In this document: positions 49,369-59,419 of the stretch, piece after piece | Position numbering within the stretch: the first letter of the stretch is position 1 | Layout: each line of letters starts with the position of its first letter | Origin: Bacillota bacterium | GTDB lineage: Bacteria > Bacillota > Bacilli > Paenibacillales > NBRC-103111 | Assembly: GCA_023393235.1 (NCBI GenBank) | Contig: JAEWMH010000103.1 | Location: forward strand, 26,790-90,789 | Direction: 5' to 3' | Length of the DNA: 64,000 bases | Program-made: the position numbers and the translations under genes | The notes under the pieces: model-generated | Seen by the model: the letters and a program-made list of their open reading frames with translations, nothing else | The model's database searches: none | Told to the model about the DNA's origin: nothing

Positions 49369-49893
49369 ATGTTCCAGGCAGGTGAGTTTGTCATTTACGG
49401 CAATAGCGGGGTTTGTGAAGTGAAAGAGGTGGGAATCCCCGGATTCTCCGCAGGGGAAAATCCCAGATCTTATTACACCCTGTCTCCGTTGCACAGTACG
49501 GAAACCATCTATACTCCTGTGGATACCAAGGTGCTGATGCGGACGGTGATTTCCTCCGCAGATGCCCAGCATCTGCTTGAGCATTTTCCGGAGCTGCAGG
49601 AGGAGGATTATAGCGCATGCAACACCAAATGGCTGGCCAATGCCTATGAATCCTCCCTGCAGGATTATACCTGTGAAACGCTTATGAAGCTCATCAAATC
49701 CATCTGCATGCGGAACTGCGAGGTTATCCTGAGCAAACGGAAGCTGAATGAAACGGATCTGAAATATTTGAAGCGGGCCGAGGATCTGCTGTACAACGAA
49801 TTTTCCGTAGCCCTGGGGTTGACGGTGGACGATGTGAAGCGGATCATCGAAGAGGCGCTGGATGAGCTTATGGCCCAAAAGGCAAACAGCTAA
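49369..49893 (+). CDS. CarD/CdnL-like transcription factor
   Basis: A 174-aa cytoplasmic protein. MFQAGEFVIYGNSGVCEVKE begins the CarD_TRCF RNA-polymerase-interaction domain (about 1-60), with the usual YYTLSPLHSTETIYTPVDTK. Residues 65-174 form the all-helical domain (RAEDLLYNEFSVALGLTVDD). CarD-like proteins bind RNA polymerase beta and stabilise open promoters; Firmicute members also act in stress and sporulation. TAGGAGGATA lies just before ATG 49369, and in-frame upstream codons lack such a site. It ends 10 bases from the convergent methyltransferase gene. Confidence 0.85.
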   Translation: MFQAGEFVIYGNSGVCEVKEVGIPGFSAGENPRSYYTLSPLHSTETIYTPVDTKVLMRTVISSADAQHLLEHFPELQEEDYSACNTKWLANAYESSLQDYTCETLMKLIKSICMRNCEVILSKRKLNETDLKYLKRAEDLLYNEFSVALGLTVDDVKRIIEEALDELMAQKANS

Positions 49894-49903
49894 CCAGCCA
49901 CTG

Positions 49904-50440
49904 TCAAACCGGTGAAAGAAGCCCGCGGCGCTCCAGCTCCAAAAGCCCGGTTTTCATGGATAAGCCGCCGCGGTAGCCGGTTAAGGCGCCTTGTTTGCCC
50001 ACAACACGGTGGCAGGGCACGGTGATCAGAACCGGGTTGGCCCCGATGGCGGCGCCAACGGCCCGGGATGCCTGGGGTTTATCCAACCGGTGGGCAATGT
50101 CCGAATAGGTTACCGTCTGCCCGTAAGGTATGCTGTTCAGGGCATCCCACACTGCAAGCTGGAATGGGGTGCCGTACAAATCCAACGGAACGGTGAAGTC
50201 CTGCCGTTCTCCCTGCAGATAGCCGGTAAGCTGCCCGATATAGGAGGCCAGCTTGCCGGCATCTTCTGTTAAGCGGCAGCTATGAAGCCGCCTGCAAGCC
50301 CAATCCTCCAGCTCCTCATAGGAACGGTCCGCTGAGCCCACGTAACAAAGCCCTTGCTCGGTTGCCGCCACGTGCAGACTCCATGTCCCAAGAGTAAACC
50401 TGGTCCAATAGACAGGTGTTCCCTTTAGGTTTCTTCTCAT
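49904..50440 (-). CDS. adaB: O6-methylguanine-DNA methyltransferase (AdaB type)
   Basis: A 178-aa suicide DNA-repair protein. The active-site motif VPCHRVVG carries Cys143, which accepts the methyl group from O6-methylguanine. YGTPFQLAVWDALNSIPYGQ and the winged-helix SRAVGAAIGANPV region are typical. Its start overlaps the stop of the adaA-like gene (ATGA), as in the Bacillus subtilis adaA-adaB operon. Expression is therefore expected to rise in response to methylating agents through AdaA. Confidence 0.9.
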   Translation of the reverse strand: MRRNLKGTPVYWTRFTLGTWSLHVAATEQGLCYVGSADRSYEELEDWACRRLHSCRLTEDAGKLASYIGQLTGYLQGERQDFTVPLDLYGTPFQLAVWDALNSIPYGQTVTYSDIAHRLDKPQASRAVGAAIGANPVLITVPCHRVVGKQGALTGYRGGLSMKTGLLELERRGLLSPV

Positions 50441-51018
50441 TCCAACTCTCCTCCTTTAACGGCATCTGTGTGCTGCTTCCGGTATTGCGCCGGAGTGCAG
50501 CCTGTTTGGCTTTTGAACAAAGTAATGAAGTAAGGGGTATTGGCTAATCCCACATCCGTACCAATAACCGAAACCGGCTTGTCCGTGGCAAGCAGCTCTG
50601 CTGCAGCTTGCTCGATGCGGACCTGCTGGACATATGCGGCCGGCGTTTGGCCTGTGATGCTTTTGAAGGTCCGGTGCAGGTGAAACGGGCTGCTGTGGGA
50701 GATGTCCGCCAAGGTTTGCAGGTGAAGGGGATCTGTATAATGCCGGCGGATATATCCCGTTACCATGGAGATCCACTCCTCATCCGGCATCCGTTCTCCG
50801 GTGGGTCTGCAGCGTTTGCATGGCCGGTAACGGGCGTCCATCGCTTCCCGGGAAGAAGCAAAAATATGCGTGTTTTCTTTTTTGGGCGGCCTGGATTTGC
50901 AGGAAGGCCGGCAAAAAATACCCGTTGAGCTGACCCCGTATACAAACTGCCCGTCAAAAGCGGCATCATTGTTCAGAATGGCCTGCCATTTTTCGTCTGG
51001 TAAATAGAAATCCCCCAA
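50437..51018 (-). CDS. adaA: Methylphosphotriester-DNA methyltransferase and activator (AdaA type)
   Basis: A 193-aa protein. Residues 1-80 form the Ada zinc domain with Cys36, Cys40, Cys67 and Cys70 (GIFCRPSCKSR and YRPCKRC); Cys36 is the likely methyl acceptor. Residues about 85-185 are an AraC-type double helix-turn-helix (LQTLADISHSSPFHLHRTFK and SVIGTDVGLANTPYFITLFK). After taking a methyl group from phosphotriesters, it should activate its own operon. It is upstream of, and overlaps, the adaB-like gene. The ATG at 51018 lies close behind GGGTTTGGGGGA. Confidence 0.9.
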   Translation of the reverse strand: MGDFYLPDEKWQAILNNDAAFDGQFVYGVSSTGIFCRPSCKSRPPKKENTHIFASSREAMDARYRPCKRCRPTGERMPDEEWISMVTGYIRRHYTDPLHLQTLADISHSSPFHLHRTFKSITGQTPAAYVQQVRIEQAAAELLATDKPVSVIGTDVGLANTPYFITLFKSQTGCTPAQYRKQHTDAVKGGELE

Positions 51019-51117
51019 ACCCGATCACCTCCACACCCAGTATAACCCGGATGAGGCTGGTTTGGCGGATTTGGGGGTTGTAACAGCAAGATAACGAAAC
51101 TTCAGCTTATAAGCTGC

Positions 51118-52268
51118 TCACCACAGGTATAATTCATTGCCCTTCAGCTTGAGCAGAGCCTCCAGAAAATAATAGTCCCCGTAGATAATCGGATGGTGAT
51201 GCCGGGTCCGGAAATACGCCTCCGAGCCGCGCAGCATGATGCTGTCATTTTTCTCGGTCCAGTCGCACCGGGGCTCCAGCGTACGGAGCAGCTTCATCGC
51301 GGCGTTCAAATACATCGCCTGCTCCGCTTCAGGCATAGCCTTGGCAATCTCGATAAGACCGCAGGCCGCAATGGCCGCCGCGGTATCGTCCTCCAGCACC
51401 GGCTCCGCAGGCTGCCGGAAATCAACCGGAATGACCCCGTTCTCCGGAATATTAGCCATGAAATAGTGGGCCACCCGTTTGGCGGTTTGCAGATATTCAT
51501 CCTTCCCTGTATGCTTGTAGCTCATCATGAAGCCATACAGCGCCCAGGTTTGCCCCCGGGTCCAGGAGGAGCCTTCCGCATAACCTTGCCCCCCGTAGGT
51601 CCGCACCACACCGCCCTGGAACGGATCAAATTCCACAATATGGTTCACCGATCCGTCCGGCCGAACAAAAGCGGTCATAGCCGTGTCCGCATGGGCCATG
51701 GCAATCTGCTTGTACCGCGGGTCCCCGGTTTCCTCCGTGGCCCAATACAGCAGAGGGATATTGAACATACAGTCGATAATTGCCCAGCCCCGGGTATCCC
51801 CCTCGTCAAGATCATTCCACGCACGGATAAAGCGGCCCGCCAGGTTGAACCGGCCTGCCAGCAGATTGGCGGCATGCAGCGCCCGTTTGCGGGATTCGGG
51901 ATTTCCGGTAACTCGGTAATGGGCTACGCTGGTGGGCAGCCACATAAAACCTACGTCATGGTGCAGCCCGTAGAATTCCTGGAAAGCCCGGTCCAGATAC
52001 CCTTCCGATATCGCAGCGGTTTCCGCATATTTGCCATTGCCCGTTTCATGATGCATGAGCCACATCAGCCCGCCCCAGAAGCCGTTGGTCCACCAGCAGA
52101 GCCATCCGCCTCAGACCCGCTAGGATTCTCCGCAGCCCTGTCATCGTGGGTTCCGTTAACGGACATATAGGGGATTTTATATTTCGACTTTTCACTGACC
52201 CAATCCAGCTTGGTTGTAAACTTCTGAATGACACTTTCCACCCATTGTTGGTCCTGCTTCTGCAGCAT
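51118..52268 (-). pseudogene. GH88 unsaturated uronyl hydrolase with apparent frameshift
   Basis: Reading left, ATG 52268 (AAGGTAGGG about 9 bases before) begins MLQKQDQQWVESVIQKFTTK, then YMSVNGTHDDRAAENPSG, and runs out of frame to a stop at 52065. In another frame, WWTNGFWGGLMWLMHHETGN continues through 315 clear GH88 residues: VGFMWLPTSVAHY, RGWAIIDCMFNIPLLYW, GGQGYAEGSSWTRGQTWALY, and ENGVIPVDF. Losing one base near 52100 (around SEADG/WLCWWTNG) explains both. GH88 hydrolases cut unsaturated uronic acids from oligosaccharides made by lyases, which fits the adjacent heparinase-like genes. Real inactivation or a sequence error cannot be told apart. Confidence 0.75.
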
Positions 52269-52564
52269 GGTGTGCACCCTACCTTCTCAATATTTACGTG
52301 TTTGCCCTCATTCTAGTCCACGGAAGCACCACATGAAATGAGGTTTTTGCAGAGAAAACCGTTCTTTTTTAAGATAGTGGACGTAGGCCCGCCGGAAAAA
52401 GGGTGAAAATGTCATGATCGGTCCATATTTTGAGGGGAATTAAAAATCGGGGGGATCATCAGAAAACATGCCTTTCGGTTCTGCAGTTTCCGGTATACAC
52501 TGGCTGAACAAACCGCCGGTCCATAATACCGGCAAGATGTAATGGAAGGATGGGCCAACCGGAT

Positions 52565-55500
52565 ATGATGAACCAACCGGCACACACAGATCAGCTTCAA
52601 GCATGGATAGAGAAGGCCCGCAGCCTGCTGGACAGGGAGGGCCGTTATTATACCGACGGAGCCCAAGCGGCACTGTTGGACATGGTCCAACTGGCGGAAG
52701 AGGCATTGGCGGGCAAGGAGGTTCCTTTCCTCCGCAACCGGGAATTTTACCGGCCCCGGGAGGACGAAGCGGTACAGTTTGCCGCAGAGCATTTCACCAT
52801 GGTCCCGCCTTTCCTGGATAAAGGGAAGGTGTATTCACATTATGGTCTGGAGCAAGCACTCAGCTGGTTTGAAGGCCAGGACATGCGGGCAGGCGGGATA
52901 AAGAAGCTGAAGGAAAGAGCAGTCCTTGCGTTGGACAAAAGCAGGGAGTTGCTGAATACGGCCCAACCCGGCCGGGATGCAGGCTGTTACAGCCAAGAGG
53001 CTATTCAAAAACTGAAGGCTGCCAGCCTGGTGCTGGAGGATTCCCTAAAGAAAGACAACGCGGACAACGGCGAAGATATTGCCTTAGTAGCGGTGGCCTG
53101 CTTCAATGCCTTGCGGGAGCTTCGTCATTCCCGGGTGCTCCGTACGGATGTGGACCCGGAGGCTTCTCTTTATTTGTCCAGGGAAGGCTTGGAGCGGGTG
53201 AAGGCGACCATTGCTACGGATCCGCTGGTCCGGGAGCAGTACAACAAAATCGCCGCCATTGCCGCTCAATACAGCGAAGAGGAGATCCGGCGGGCGACCT
53301 CGCTGATTATGAACAGCCGCCATGATTATGCGGAGCTGAACCGCCATTTTTACCTTTGGAGCTCAACGGACAAAATTGCCAACTTCACAGCTCCGGAGCA
53401 GGCGGCTTCGGTCTCCGTTTCCTTCGTGCTGCCGGCGGAGGAGAATGAGCAGGAGGGGCTTGGCCATGTGTGGATCGACAACCTGGAAATTCTGTCCGCC
53501 AGCGGGGGCAGTCTTCCCATTCCCAATGGCGGGTTCGATGAAGCTGGCGGAGAAGGGCCGCTCCATTGGCGGCCCGAAGCACACAGTGGTTGTCCCGTCC
53601 TGAAATGGGAGGATGAATATCCCTTCTGTGGAGGCGGAGACCGCAGCCGTCCGGAAGCGGCTAACCTCTCCTCCCAGGTCCAAACCCGGTATCAGGAGGG
53701 GACAACCAGACATTCCTTGTACATCTGCAACCCTACCGGCCAGGATGAAGGCGCATGGACTTGTAACGAGACTGTCCCTGTTACAGCCGGAGGAGCGTAC
53801 ACCTTAACCTTTCAGGCCAAGCTGGACGGCAAGCTGAAATCCGGCTTGAAGGCGGTTCTGACCTTTCTTGATGCAGCGGGCCAGCCAATTGGCCGATTCG
53901 AATACAGCTTCAACCGCAAATCCTCCATTCCCGGCGGACGGTTTCTCTTGCCCATGCAGTGCGACGCCATCCAGTATGCCATGACGGGGGACCCGGCTTA
54001 TGCCCGCAAGGTTAAGGAGCAGCTGTTGTTTATGTTCAATGACTTCTGCCAGGGGGCGGAGCATTGGCTGGCTACTAATTTGCGTCCGGAGGGCAATGAC
54101 AGCTATGGCGCGGTCCAAGGGGGAAGGATGCTTTCGGCGGCGGCGGTCAGCTATTCCTTGATCCGCGGTGCGGAAGTGTTCTCCAAGGAGGAAAAGGAGC
54201 GATTCTACCGCATGACCGGCTATTTGCTCCGGTACATGCTGGATATGCGTGACCGTACAGAATGGACGCCTTTTGAAGCCCAAGAGGGCTGCAGCAACTG
54301 GCAGACGGATATGTGTGCAGGCACAGGCTTTATGATGATGGTGCTGACGGACTTTCCCAACCGGCATGTCTGGCTTAATAACGCCCATTTTATTCTGAAA
54401 GCGCAGCTGGAGCTGAATGTGAACCCGGATTCCTCCTGGCCGGAATCCATCCGTTATCATCATGCGGCGCTGGAGCGTTTTGCCGGTTATGCCAAGGCCG
54501 CTGATCATGTGCTGGGGGAAAATTGGTTCGCTGATACGCCCTTGCTGCGGATGTTCGGATACAGCGCCTCGGTGCAGACTCCGGGATACCGCTATTTTGA
54601 CGGCCGGATCGGCACACCGCCTTTCGGCGACCATGCTTTGGGCGGCGGCGGGGAATTTGGCTTTTTTGCCGCCTATCTGGCGGATGTGGCCAAAACCGAC
54701 GTCCAATTGGCTGATCTTATGTTCCATACCTGGGCGGCGGCAGGTAAACCCTTCAAGCGGCTGTGGGGGGAGAGCATCGCCTTGGAGAATATCCTGGGAC
54801 AAGGGGATACCTACAAGCCAACAGGACCGATGGTTCTGGGCTCCACCACCGCCTTTCCCGATGCCGGAATTCATGTATTCCGTAAGGGTTACGGCACCGG
54901 CAGGGAAAGCTACTTCGCTGTGATGTCCAGTCCGCACCCGGTGGGCCACGGTCACCTGGATCAGGGCTCCTTTATCCTCTACAAGGATTCCGTGCCTCTG
55001 GTGATGGATTCCGGGATTGAAGGCTATTTTGACAGCAGCACCCAATGGCATATCTCTTCATACTCCCATGCCTGCCTGCAGTTTGCCACCAAACAAACGG
55101 TGATTCCCAAGCCTGTGGAAGGTGCCATCAATTTGTCGGCAGGCACCTACAGTCTGGAGCGGGGCTGGGTGGATGTGCCGCGGGTGAGCAAAGTGCTGAG
55201 AACGGTGCTTTGTGGAGATGCGGAGAGCATCACCATCGAAATAGCCAATCCCGAAGGGGCAGGGCGGCATATCCGCCATATCCTGTGGCTGAAGGAGCCG
55301 GACCTGTATATTATCCGCGATACGGTGAGGGATTTTGCCGGACGGGTGCTGTTCAGTCTTCCTGTTGCCTCCGGGCATTCGGTTATCGAAGGCAGCCGGG
55401 TCTATTCGCAAGGGGCTTATGGAGTGGATCTGGAGACCGTATTCCTGTCTCCTCTGGAATCCCTCCGTCTGGAGCAAGGTCGCGCTACACCTTTCTTTGG

Positions 55501-55726
55501 TGACCCGGCAGACCGTGTATCCATGATGGATTATATCCGGGCAGTGGCCGATGCGGAGGCAGGCTTCTTAACGGTTCTGTATCCCAAGGAAAAGGGCCAA
55601 CGGAAGCTTCTGGTACAAAAGGAACCGGACGGCACCCTGCTTCTCAGCACGGGAAGCCATTCCGTCGGAATCCACATTACATCCCACCCATACGGCCTTG
55701 CTGTACGCCGCCAAGAGCAGCTATAA
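52565..55726 (+). CDS. Heparinase II/III-like polysaccharide lyase
   Basis: A 1053-aa protein without a clear signal peptide. Residues about 1-270 are an N-terminal helical region; 270-440 contain a beta-sandwich-like insertion (HVWIDNLEILSASGG, WTCNETVPVTAGGAYTLTFQ). The rest is an (alpha/alpha) toroid plus the C-terminal beta-domain of heparinase II/III-like lyases: SWPESIRYHHAALERFAGYA, then HPVGHGHLDQGSFILY (about residue 795) and LPVASGHSVIE. The HGHLDQGSF histidine region matches the family's conserved block. ATG 52565 is chosen for its distance from GGAAGGATGGG; ATG 52550 abuts that site. It is divergent from the GH88 gene, so substrate and product steps are paired. Confidence 0.75.
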   Translation: MMNQPAHTDQLQAWIEKARSLLDREGRYYTDGAQAALLDMVQLAEEALAGKEVPFLRNREFYRPREDEAVQFAAEHFTMVPPFLDKGKVYSHYGLEQALSWFEGQDMRAGGIKKLKERAVLALDKSRELLNTAQPGRDAGCYSQEAIQKLKAASLVLEDSLKKDNADNGEDIALVAVACFNALRELRHSRVLRTDVDPEASLYLSREGLERVKATIATDPLVREQYNKIAAIAAQYSEEEIRRATSLIMNSRHDYAELNRHFYLWSSTDKIANFTAPEQAASVSVSFVLPAEENEQEGLGHVWIDNLEILSASGGSLPIPNGGFDEAGGEGPLHWRPEAHSGCPVLKWEDEYPFCGGGDRSRPEAANLSSQVQTRYQEGTTRHSLYICNPTGQDEGAWTCNETVPVTAGGAYTLTFQAKLDGKLKSGLKAVLTFLDAAGQPIGRFEYSFNRKSSIPGGRFLLPMQCDAIQYAMTGDPAYARKVKEQLLFMFNDFCQGAEHWLATNLRPEGNDSYGAVQGGRMLSAAAVSYSLIRGAEVFSKEEKERFYRMTGYLLRYMLDMRDRTEWTPFEAQEGCSNWQTDMCAGTGFMMMVLTDFPNRHVWLNNAHFILKAQLELNVNPDSSWPESIRYHHAALERFAGYAKAADHVLGENWFADTPLLRMFGYSASVQTPGYRYFDGRIGTPPFGDHALGGGGEFGFFAAYLADVAKTDVQLADLMFHTWAAAGKPFKRLWGESIALENILGQGDTYKPTGPMVLGSTTAFPDAGIHVFRKGYGTGRESYFAVMSSPHPVGHGHLDQGSFILYKDSVPLVMDSGIEGYFDSSTQWHISSYSHACLQFATKQTVIPKPVEGAINLSAGTYSLERGWVDVPRVSKVLRTVLCGDAESITIEIANPEGAGRHIRHILWLKEPDLYIIRDTVRDFAGRVLFSLPVASGHSVIEGSRVYSQGAYGVDLETVFLSPLESLRLEQGRATPFFGDPADRVSMMDYIRAVADAEAGFLTVLYPKEKGQRKLLVQKEPDGTLLLSTGSHSVGIHITSHPYGLAVRRQEQL

Positions 55727-55761
55727 ACAGCCAACGCAAAGCCTAACGGCAGGCATCTACA

Positions 55762-55864
55762 CAGGCATGAGGCTTCGGGCTTCATGCCTGCTTCCCGTTA
55801 TTTTCTTAAAAAACCGCACCATAAACATAAAAAACCGCATACCCAAGCGGGTCCCGGTTTTTTT
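55762..55864 (+). terminator. Two hairpins after the heparinase-like gene, the second a terminator
   Basis: CAGGCATGA (55762-55770) and TCATGCCTG (55782-55790) form a perfect 9-bp hairpin without a T-run. At 55829-55864, AAAAAACCG-cat-ACCC, loop AAGC, GGGT-cc-CGG and seven T form a proper terminator, directly before the next regulator gene. Confidence 0.8.
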
Positions 55865-55899
55865 ATAATGAAAGTTACCCTTTGTCCATGGAGGAGCCG

Positions 55900-58215
55900 A
55901 TGAAAGCCATCAAGACCTTTTTAATGGAAAAAAAACTGCTGATCCGCCTGATTCTGTCCTATCTGGCCGTAGGCTTGTTAATCATCGGGGGACTGACCCT
56001 CGTGATCACCTCCAAGGTGTCGGATAACCTCAAGGAGGAGCTGACTGCGTCCACCGACCGGGCCATCGAGCAGTCCTACAATACGGCCGATATTTTGCTC
56101 AGCTTCACCTACCGCCATTTCGCCAATGCCTACTCCTCTGCGGATATCCAAGCCGGGTTCTACAGCAGTGAGTTCGATACGGCGCTGATGGGCAGGATCG
56201 GGGCCAAGCTATCCGATCTGGCTGTTACCAATCCGATGGTGCATTCCGTATACGTGGTTAATCCCAATCAGAGACTGGTGTTCTCCTCGCTGACCACGGT
56301 CCGGACCTTCGACGAATTTTATGACCAAAAGATGCTGGAGCTTCTGGCGAATCCAATGGCCTATACAGGAAGCATCTTTATCCCGCGGAAAACAGAGTTT
56401 GTATATGATACCAAGGTATTCTCCGGGAATCTGATCTCCGTGGCGTATATGAGCATGCGGGATGACCGGGCTATTAGCGGGGCCATGGTATTGAATCTCG
56501 ATCAGCAGGTTCTTCAGGATCTGGTGATGAACGGAACGGACAAGGGGACCAAATCCTACCAGTCCATGATTCTGAACCGACAGGGGACGGTGGTTTCCCA
56601 TACGGACAGCAGCATGATGTTTGCTGATGTATCAGATAATGAGGCGATCCGGAGGATATTGGCCTCAACCAGCAACAAAGGCAGCATTGAAACGGTTTTC
56701 CAGGGCGAAAAGCACCGGTATTCCTATCTGAAATCGGACAGCCTGGGCTGGGTGTTCGTAGGCGATGTGAATTACGGCACGCTGCTGCAAAAGGTGAACG
56801 AAATGAAGCGGTTTATCCTGACGGCAACCGCCATCATGCTGGTGCTGACCGTGCTGTTCGGCGTCTTTTTCATCCGCCTGATCTATAGCCCTATTCACCG
56901 GCTGGTCCAGAATGTCACCCGTGCAGAACTGGGGGGTGCAGGACCCCGCACAGGAAGCGAATACGATCTTCTCTCCGGCACCTTCCGCTACCTGGAGCGC
57001 AGGGTGCAGGACCTGCAGACCAGCATGGCCGGGTACCAATATACGGAGCGGAGGGAGGCGCTGCGCCAGCTGACGCTGGGCGGCTGGAACGAAACGGAGC
57101 TTACACGCAAGCTGTCCAGAGCCGGGATATTATTCCGGGAGCCGGGTTTTCAGGTGGCCCTGCTGCGGCTGGACTCCTATGACGAATGGGCCGGACCCTA
57201 CAGCCCCAACGACATTTCCCTGTTGAAATATGCCATCACCAATATCGCCGATGAGCTTGGCGCCAAGCGGTTTTCCACCTACAGCTTTGACGGCGGGGAG
57301 GACCAGGTGGTAGTTTTATTCAACAAGCCGGAGGGTATGGAGCCGGAGCTGCTTCATATTCTCCGGGATATCCAGGAGAATGCGGAGCATTACCTGAAGC
57401 TGTCCTTATCGGTGGCGATGGGCAGCTATGCCAGAGGCTTCCAGGAGGTGCCGGGATCCTGGCAAACCGCTCTGAACGGCTCGCGATACCGGATGGTGCT
57501 GGGACCACGAAGTCTGATTCCCGCAGATATGGAGGAAAGCCGCGAATCCGTCCCGGACAGTGTGTTCACCGGGCTGGAGAAGCAGATCACTGACTATATG
57601 AAGCTGGGCGATCTGCCGCGGACCACTGCAGCGTTGGAGGAATATATGACGGTGCTGGGCAGGATTTCTTATGATGAGATGATGCTTTTATTGAACCAGC
57701 TGCTGTTTGCCGTCTCCCGTACGGCCAAGGCCATGGCCGCAGCCACGGATGCGGGAGGCTTCCGGCCGGATATCGGGGCGCTGGGCCAGCAATTGTACAA
57801 GTTCGAAACCCTTGACCAAATCCGGGAATGGCTGGCCGCCCTGTGCGAGTCTGCCATCAGTGTGAGAGACAAACAATCCTCCCAGAAAAATTGGGCCATT
57901 GTGGAGAAGCTGAAGGAGCGTATTCATGAGCAGTATGCCGACAGCAATCTGACCGTAGATGCCTTGGCGGAATTCGGGGGGCTTTCGGTCAATTACATGC
58001 GGAAGGTTTTTAAGGATATTGAGGGGATCTCCATTAATCAGTATCTGACGGAATACCGCTTCGAGAAGGCCAAATCCCTGCTTCTTGGCACCGACCTGCC
58101 CGCCAACCGGATCGGCGAGATGGTGGGCTTCGAAAACACCAAGTATTTTTACTTTTCCTTCAAAAAATACAGCGGCAAAACGCCGGACCACTTCCGCAAA
58201 AGCAGCGGGGAATGA
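55900..58215 (+). CDS. Membrane AraC-type regulator with extracytoplasmic sensor
   Basis: A 771-aa protein. A first membrane helix (about residues 15-37, LIRLILSYLAVGLLIIGGLT) and a second (about 305-327, ILTATAIMLVLTVLFGVFFI) bracket a roughly 260-aa Cache-like sensor domain. The central region (about 340-660) is a GGDEF-like/YesN-type spacer. The C-terminal 100 residues are AraC helix-turn-helix motifs (VDALAEFGGLSVNYMRKVFK, IGEMVGFENTKYFYFSFKKY). This layout is common in Paenibacillus beside LplABC-type sugar transporters, and the transporter genes follow. ATG 55900 has GGAGGAGCC upstream. The regulator probably senses the oligosaccharide outside and activates uptake and lyase genes. Confidence 0.85.
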   Translation: MKAIKTFLMEKKLLIRLILSYLAVGLLIIGGLTLVITSKVSDNLKEELTASTDRAIEQSYNTADILLSFTYRHFANAYSSADIQAGFYSSEFDTALMGRIGAKLSDLAVTNPMVHSVYVVNPNQRLVFSSLTTVRTFDEFYDQKMLELLANPMAYTGSIFIPRKTEFVYDTKVFSGNLISVAYMSMRDDRAISGAMVLNLDQQVLQDLVMNGTDKGTKSYQSMILNRQGTVVSHTDSSMMFADVSDNEAIRRILASTSNKGSIETVFQGEKHRYSYLKSDSLGWVFVGDVNYGTLLQKVNEMKRFILTATAIMLVLTVLFGVFFIRLIYSPIHRLVQNVTRAELGGAGPRTGSEYDLLSGTFRYLERRVQDLQTSMAGYQYTERREALRQLTLGGWNETELTRKLSRAGILFREPGFQVALLRLDSYDEWAGPYSPNDISLLKYAITNIADELGAKRFSTYSFDGGEDQVVVLFNKPEGMEPELLHILRDIQENAEHYLKLSLSVAMGSYARGFQEVPGSWQTALNGSRYRMVLGPRSLIPADMEESRESVPDSVFTGLEKQITDYMKLGDLPRTTAALEEYMTVLGRISYDEMMLLLNQLLFAVSRTAKAMAAATDAGGFRPDIGALGQQLYKFETLDQIREWLAALCESAISVRDKQSSQKNWAIVEKLKERIHEQYADSNLTVDALAEFGGLSVNYMRKVFKDIEGISINQYLTEYRFEKAKSLLLGTDLPANRIGEMVGFENTKYFYFSFKKYSGKTPDHFRKSSGE

Positions 58216-58237
58216 GCCGGCCTCACGCCTCCGCCGG

Positions 58238-58278
58238 AGACTTTCCCCTTGTTGATACGGGCGGGAAAGTCTTTTTTT
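58238..58278 (+). terminator. Rho-independent terminator after the membrane regulator gene
   Basis: AGACTTTCCC (58238-58247) and GGGAAAGTCT (58263-58272) form a perfect 10-bp stem, followed by seven T. The transporter genes downstream therefore need their own promoter; none is clear in 58279-58422 (a TATAGT near 58371 lacks a -35). Confidence 0.9.
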
Positions 58279-58422
58279 GAACCGATTGTTAATTATTGAA
58301 CCCTCTTAGGAGCGGAAGAACGGGATTTTTGCATGGATTTTGGGCTACCCCGGGGAGTTGGCAGTTGAGTATAGTTAGGCCACAGGAACGAAGAAAGAGA
58401 CAACCCTTTAAGGAGGATCAAA

Positions 58423-59403
58423 ATGAGTGAAACCGCTGTAACCCCGCTTGAGCGGGTTTCTCCGCCCAAGATAAAGAAACGGAGAGGGCTGGCCGCTTTT
58501 GCCCACGAGCTTGCTCGCAACAAATTTCTCTACTTCCTGGCTCTGCCGGGCATGATATGGTTCTTTGTGTTTGCCTATCTGCCCATGGGCGGCATCGTTA
58601 TCGCCTTCCAGGATTTCAAGGCTATGAAGGGCATCACGGGCAGCAAGTTTGTCGGGCTGAAAAACTTCCAGTTTTTCTTCCAGTCCGATGACTGGATCCG
58701 GATTGTCACCAACACTGTTTTTTTGAACGTGCTGTTTATTGCCTTTAATACCTTTACCGCCGTTTGTATCGCTATCATGGTCACCGAGCTTAGCGGCAAG
58801 TGGTTCAAGAAAATCACCCAATCGGTGATGATTTTCCCCCACTTTCTTTCGTGGACCGTCGTCGCCATGTTTATCACCGCTTTCGTGGCTACAGATGGGG
58901 GCTTCATTAACCAGATCCTGTCCGTGTTCGGTCTTGGTCCGGTCCAGTTCCTGGCCTCTCCGCAATATTGGCCGGTCATCCTGGTGCTGTTGAAGGTTTG
59001 GCATGGCGCAGGCTTCGGGTCCATCGTGTATATGGCCACCATCTCTGGCATCAACCCGGATATTTATGAGTCCGCATCCATTGACGGAGCCACCCGGTTC
59101 CAGAAGATCCGCTTCATCACGCTTCCGCTGCTGAAGCCCACGATTATCCTGCTGCTGATTCTGGCGGTGGGCGGAATTTTCAACGGGGACTTTGGCATGA
59201 TCTACGCCATTATCGGCCGGAATCCTGCCCTGTATCCAACCACGGACGTCATCGACACCTATCTGTTCCGCGCCATGATGGACCTGGGGGACATGAGCAT
59301 GTCCGCGGCCATCGGCTTTATGCAATCCATCGTTGGTTTTACCCTGGTGGTCACCGTGAACTACATTGCCAAAAAGGTTGCCCCTGAATCCGCCATCTTC
59401 TAA
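58423..59403 (+). CDS. Sugar ABC transporter permease (LplB type)
   Basis: A 326-aa inner-membrane protein with six helices after a basic cytoplasmic N-terminus. The EAA loop reads PDIYESASIDGATRFQKIRF at about residues 208-227, which docks the ATPase. LplB-type permeases take up oligosaccharides with a separate lipoprotein and a shared MsmX-type ATPase, and no ATPase gene occurs here. TTAAGGAGGATC lies before ATG 58423. It is followed by its partner permease 16 bases downstream. Confidence 0.9.
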   Translation: MSETAVTPLERVSPPKIKKRRGLAAFAHELARNKFLYFLALPGMIWFFVFAYLPMGGIVIAFQDFKAMKGITGSKFVGLKNFQFFFQSDDWIRIVTNTVFLNVLFIAFNTFTAVCIAIMVTELSGKWFKKITQSVMIFPHFLSWTVVAMFITAFVATDGGFINQILSVFGLGPVQFLASPQYWPVILVLLKVWHGAGFGSIVYMATISGINPDIYESASIDGATRFQKIRFITLPLLKPTIILLLILAVGGIFNGDFGMIYAIIGRNPALYPTTDVIDTYLFRAMMDLGDMSMSAAIGFMQSIVGFTLVVTVNYIAKKVAPESAIF

Positions 59404-59419
59404 GGAAAGGAACTCTGCC

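Noticed and set aside
55900..58215. Middle of the membrane regulator considered as a GGDEF diguanylate cyclase
   Set aside because: No GGDEF/GGEEF signature is present; only DGGEDQVVV resembles it, so this is the usual spacer of YesN-type regulators.
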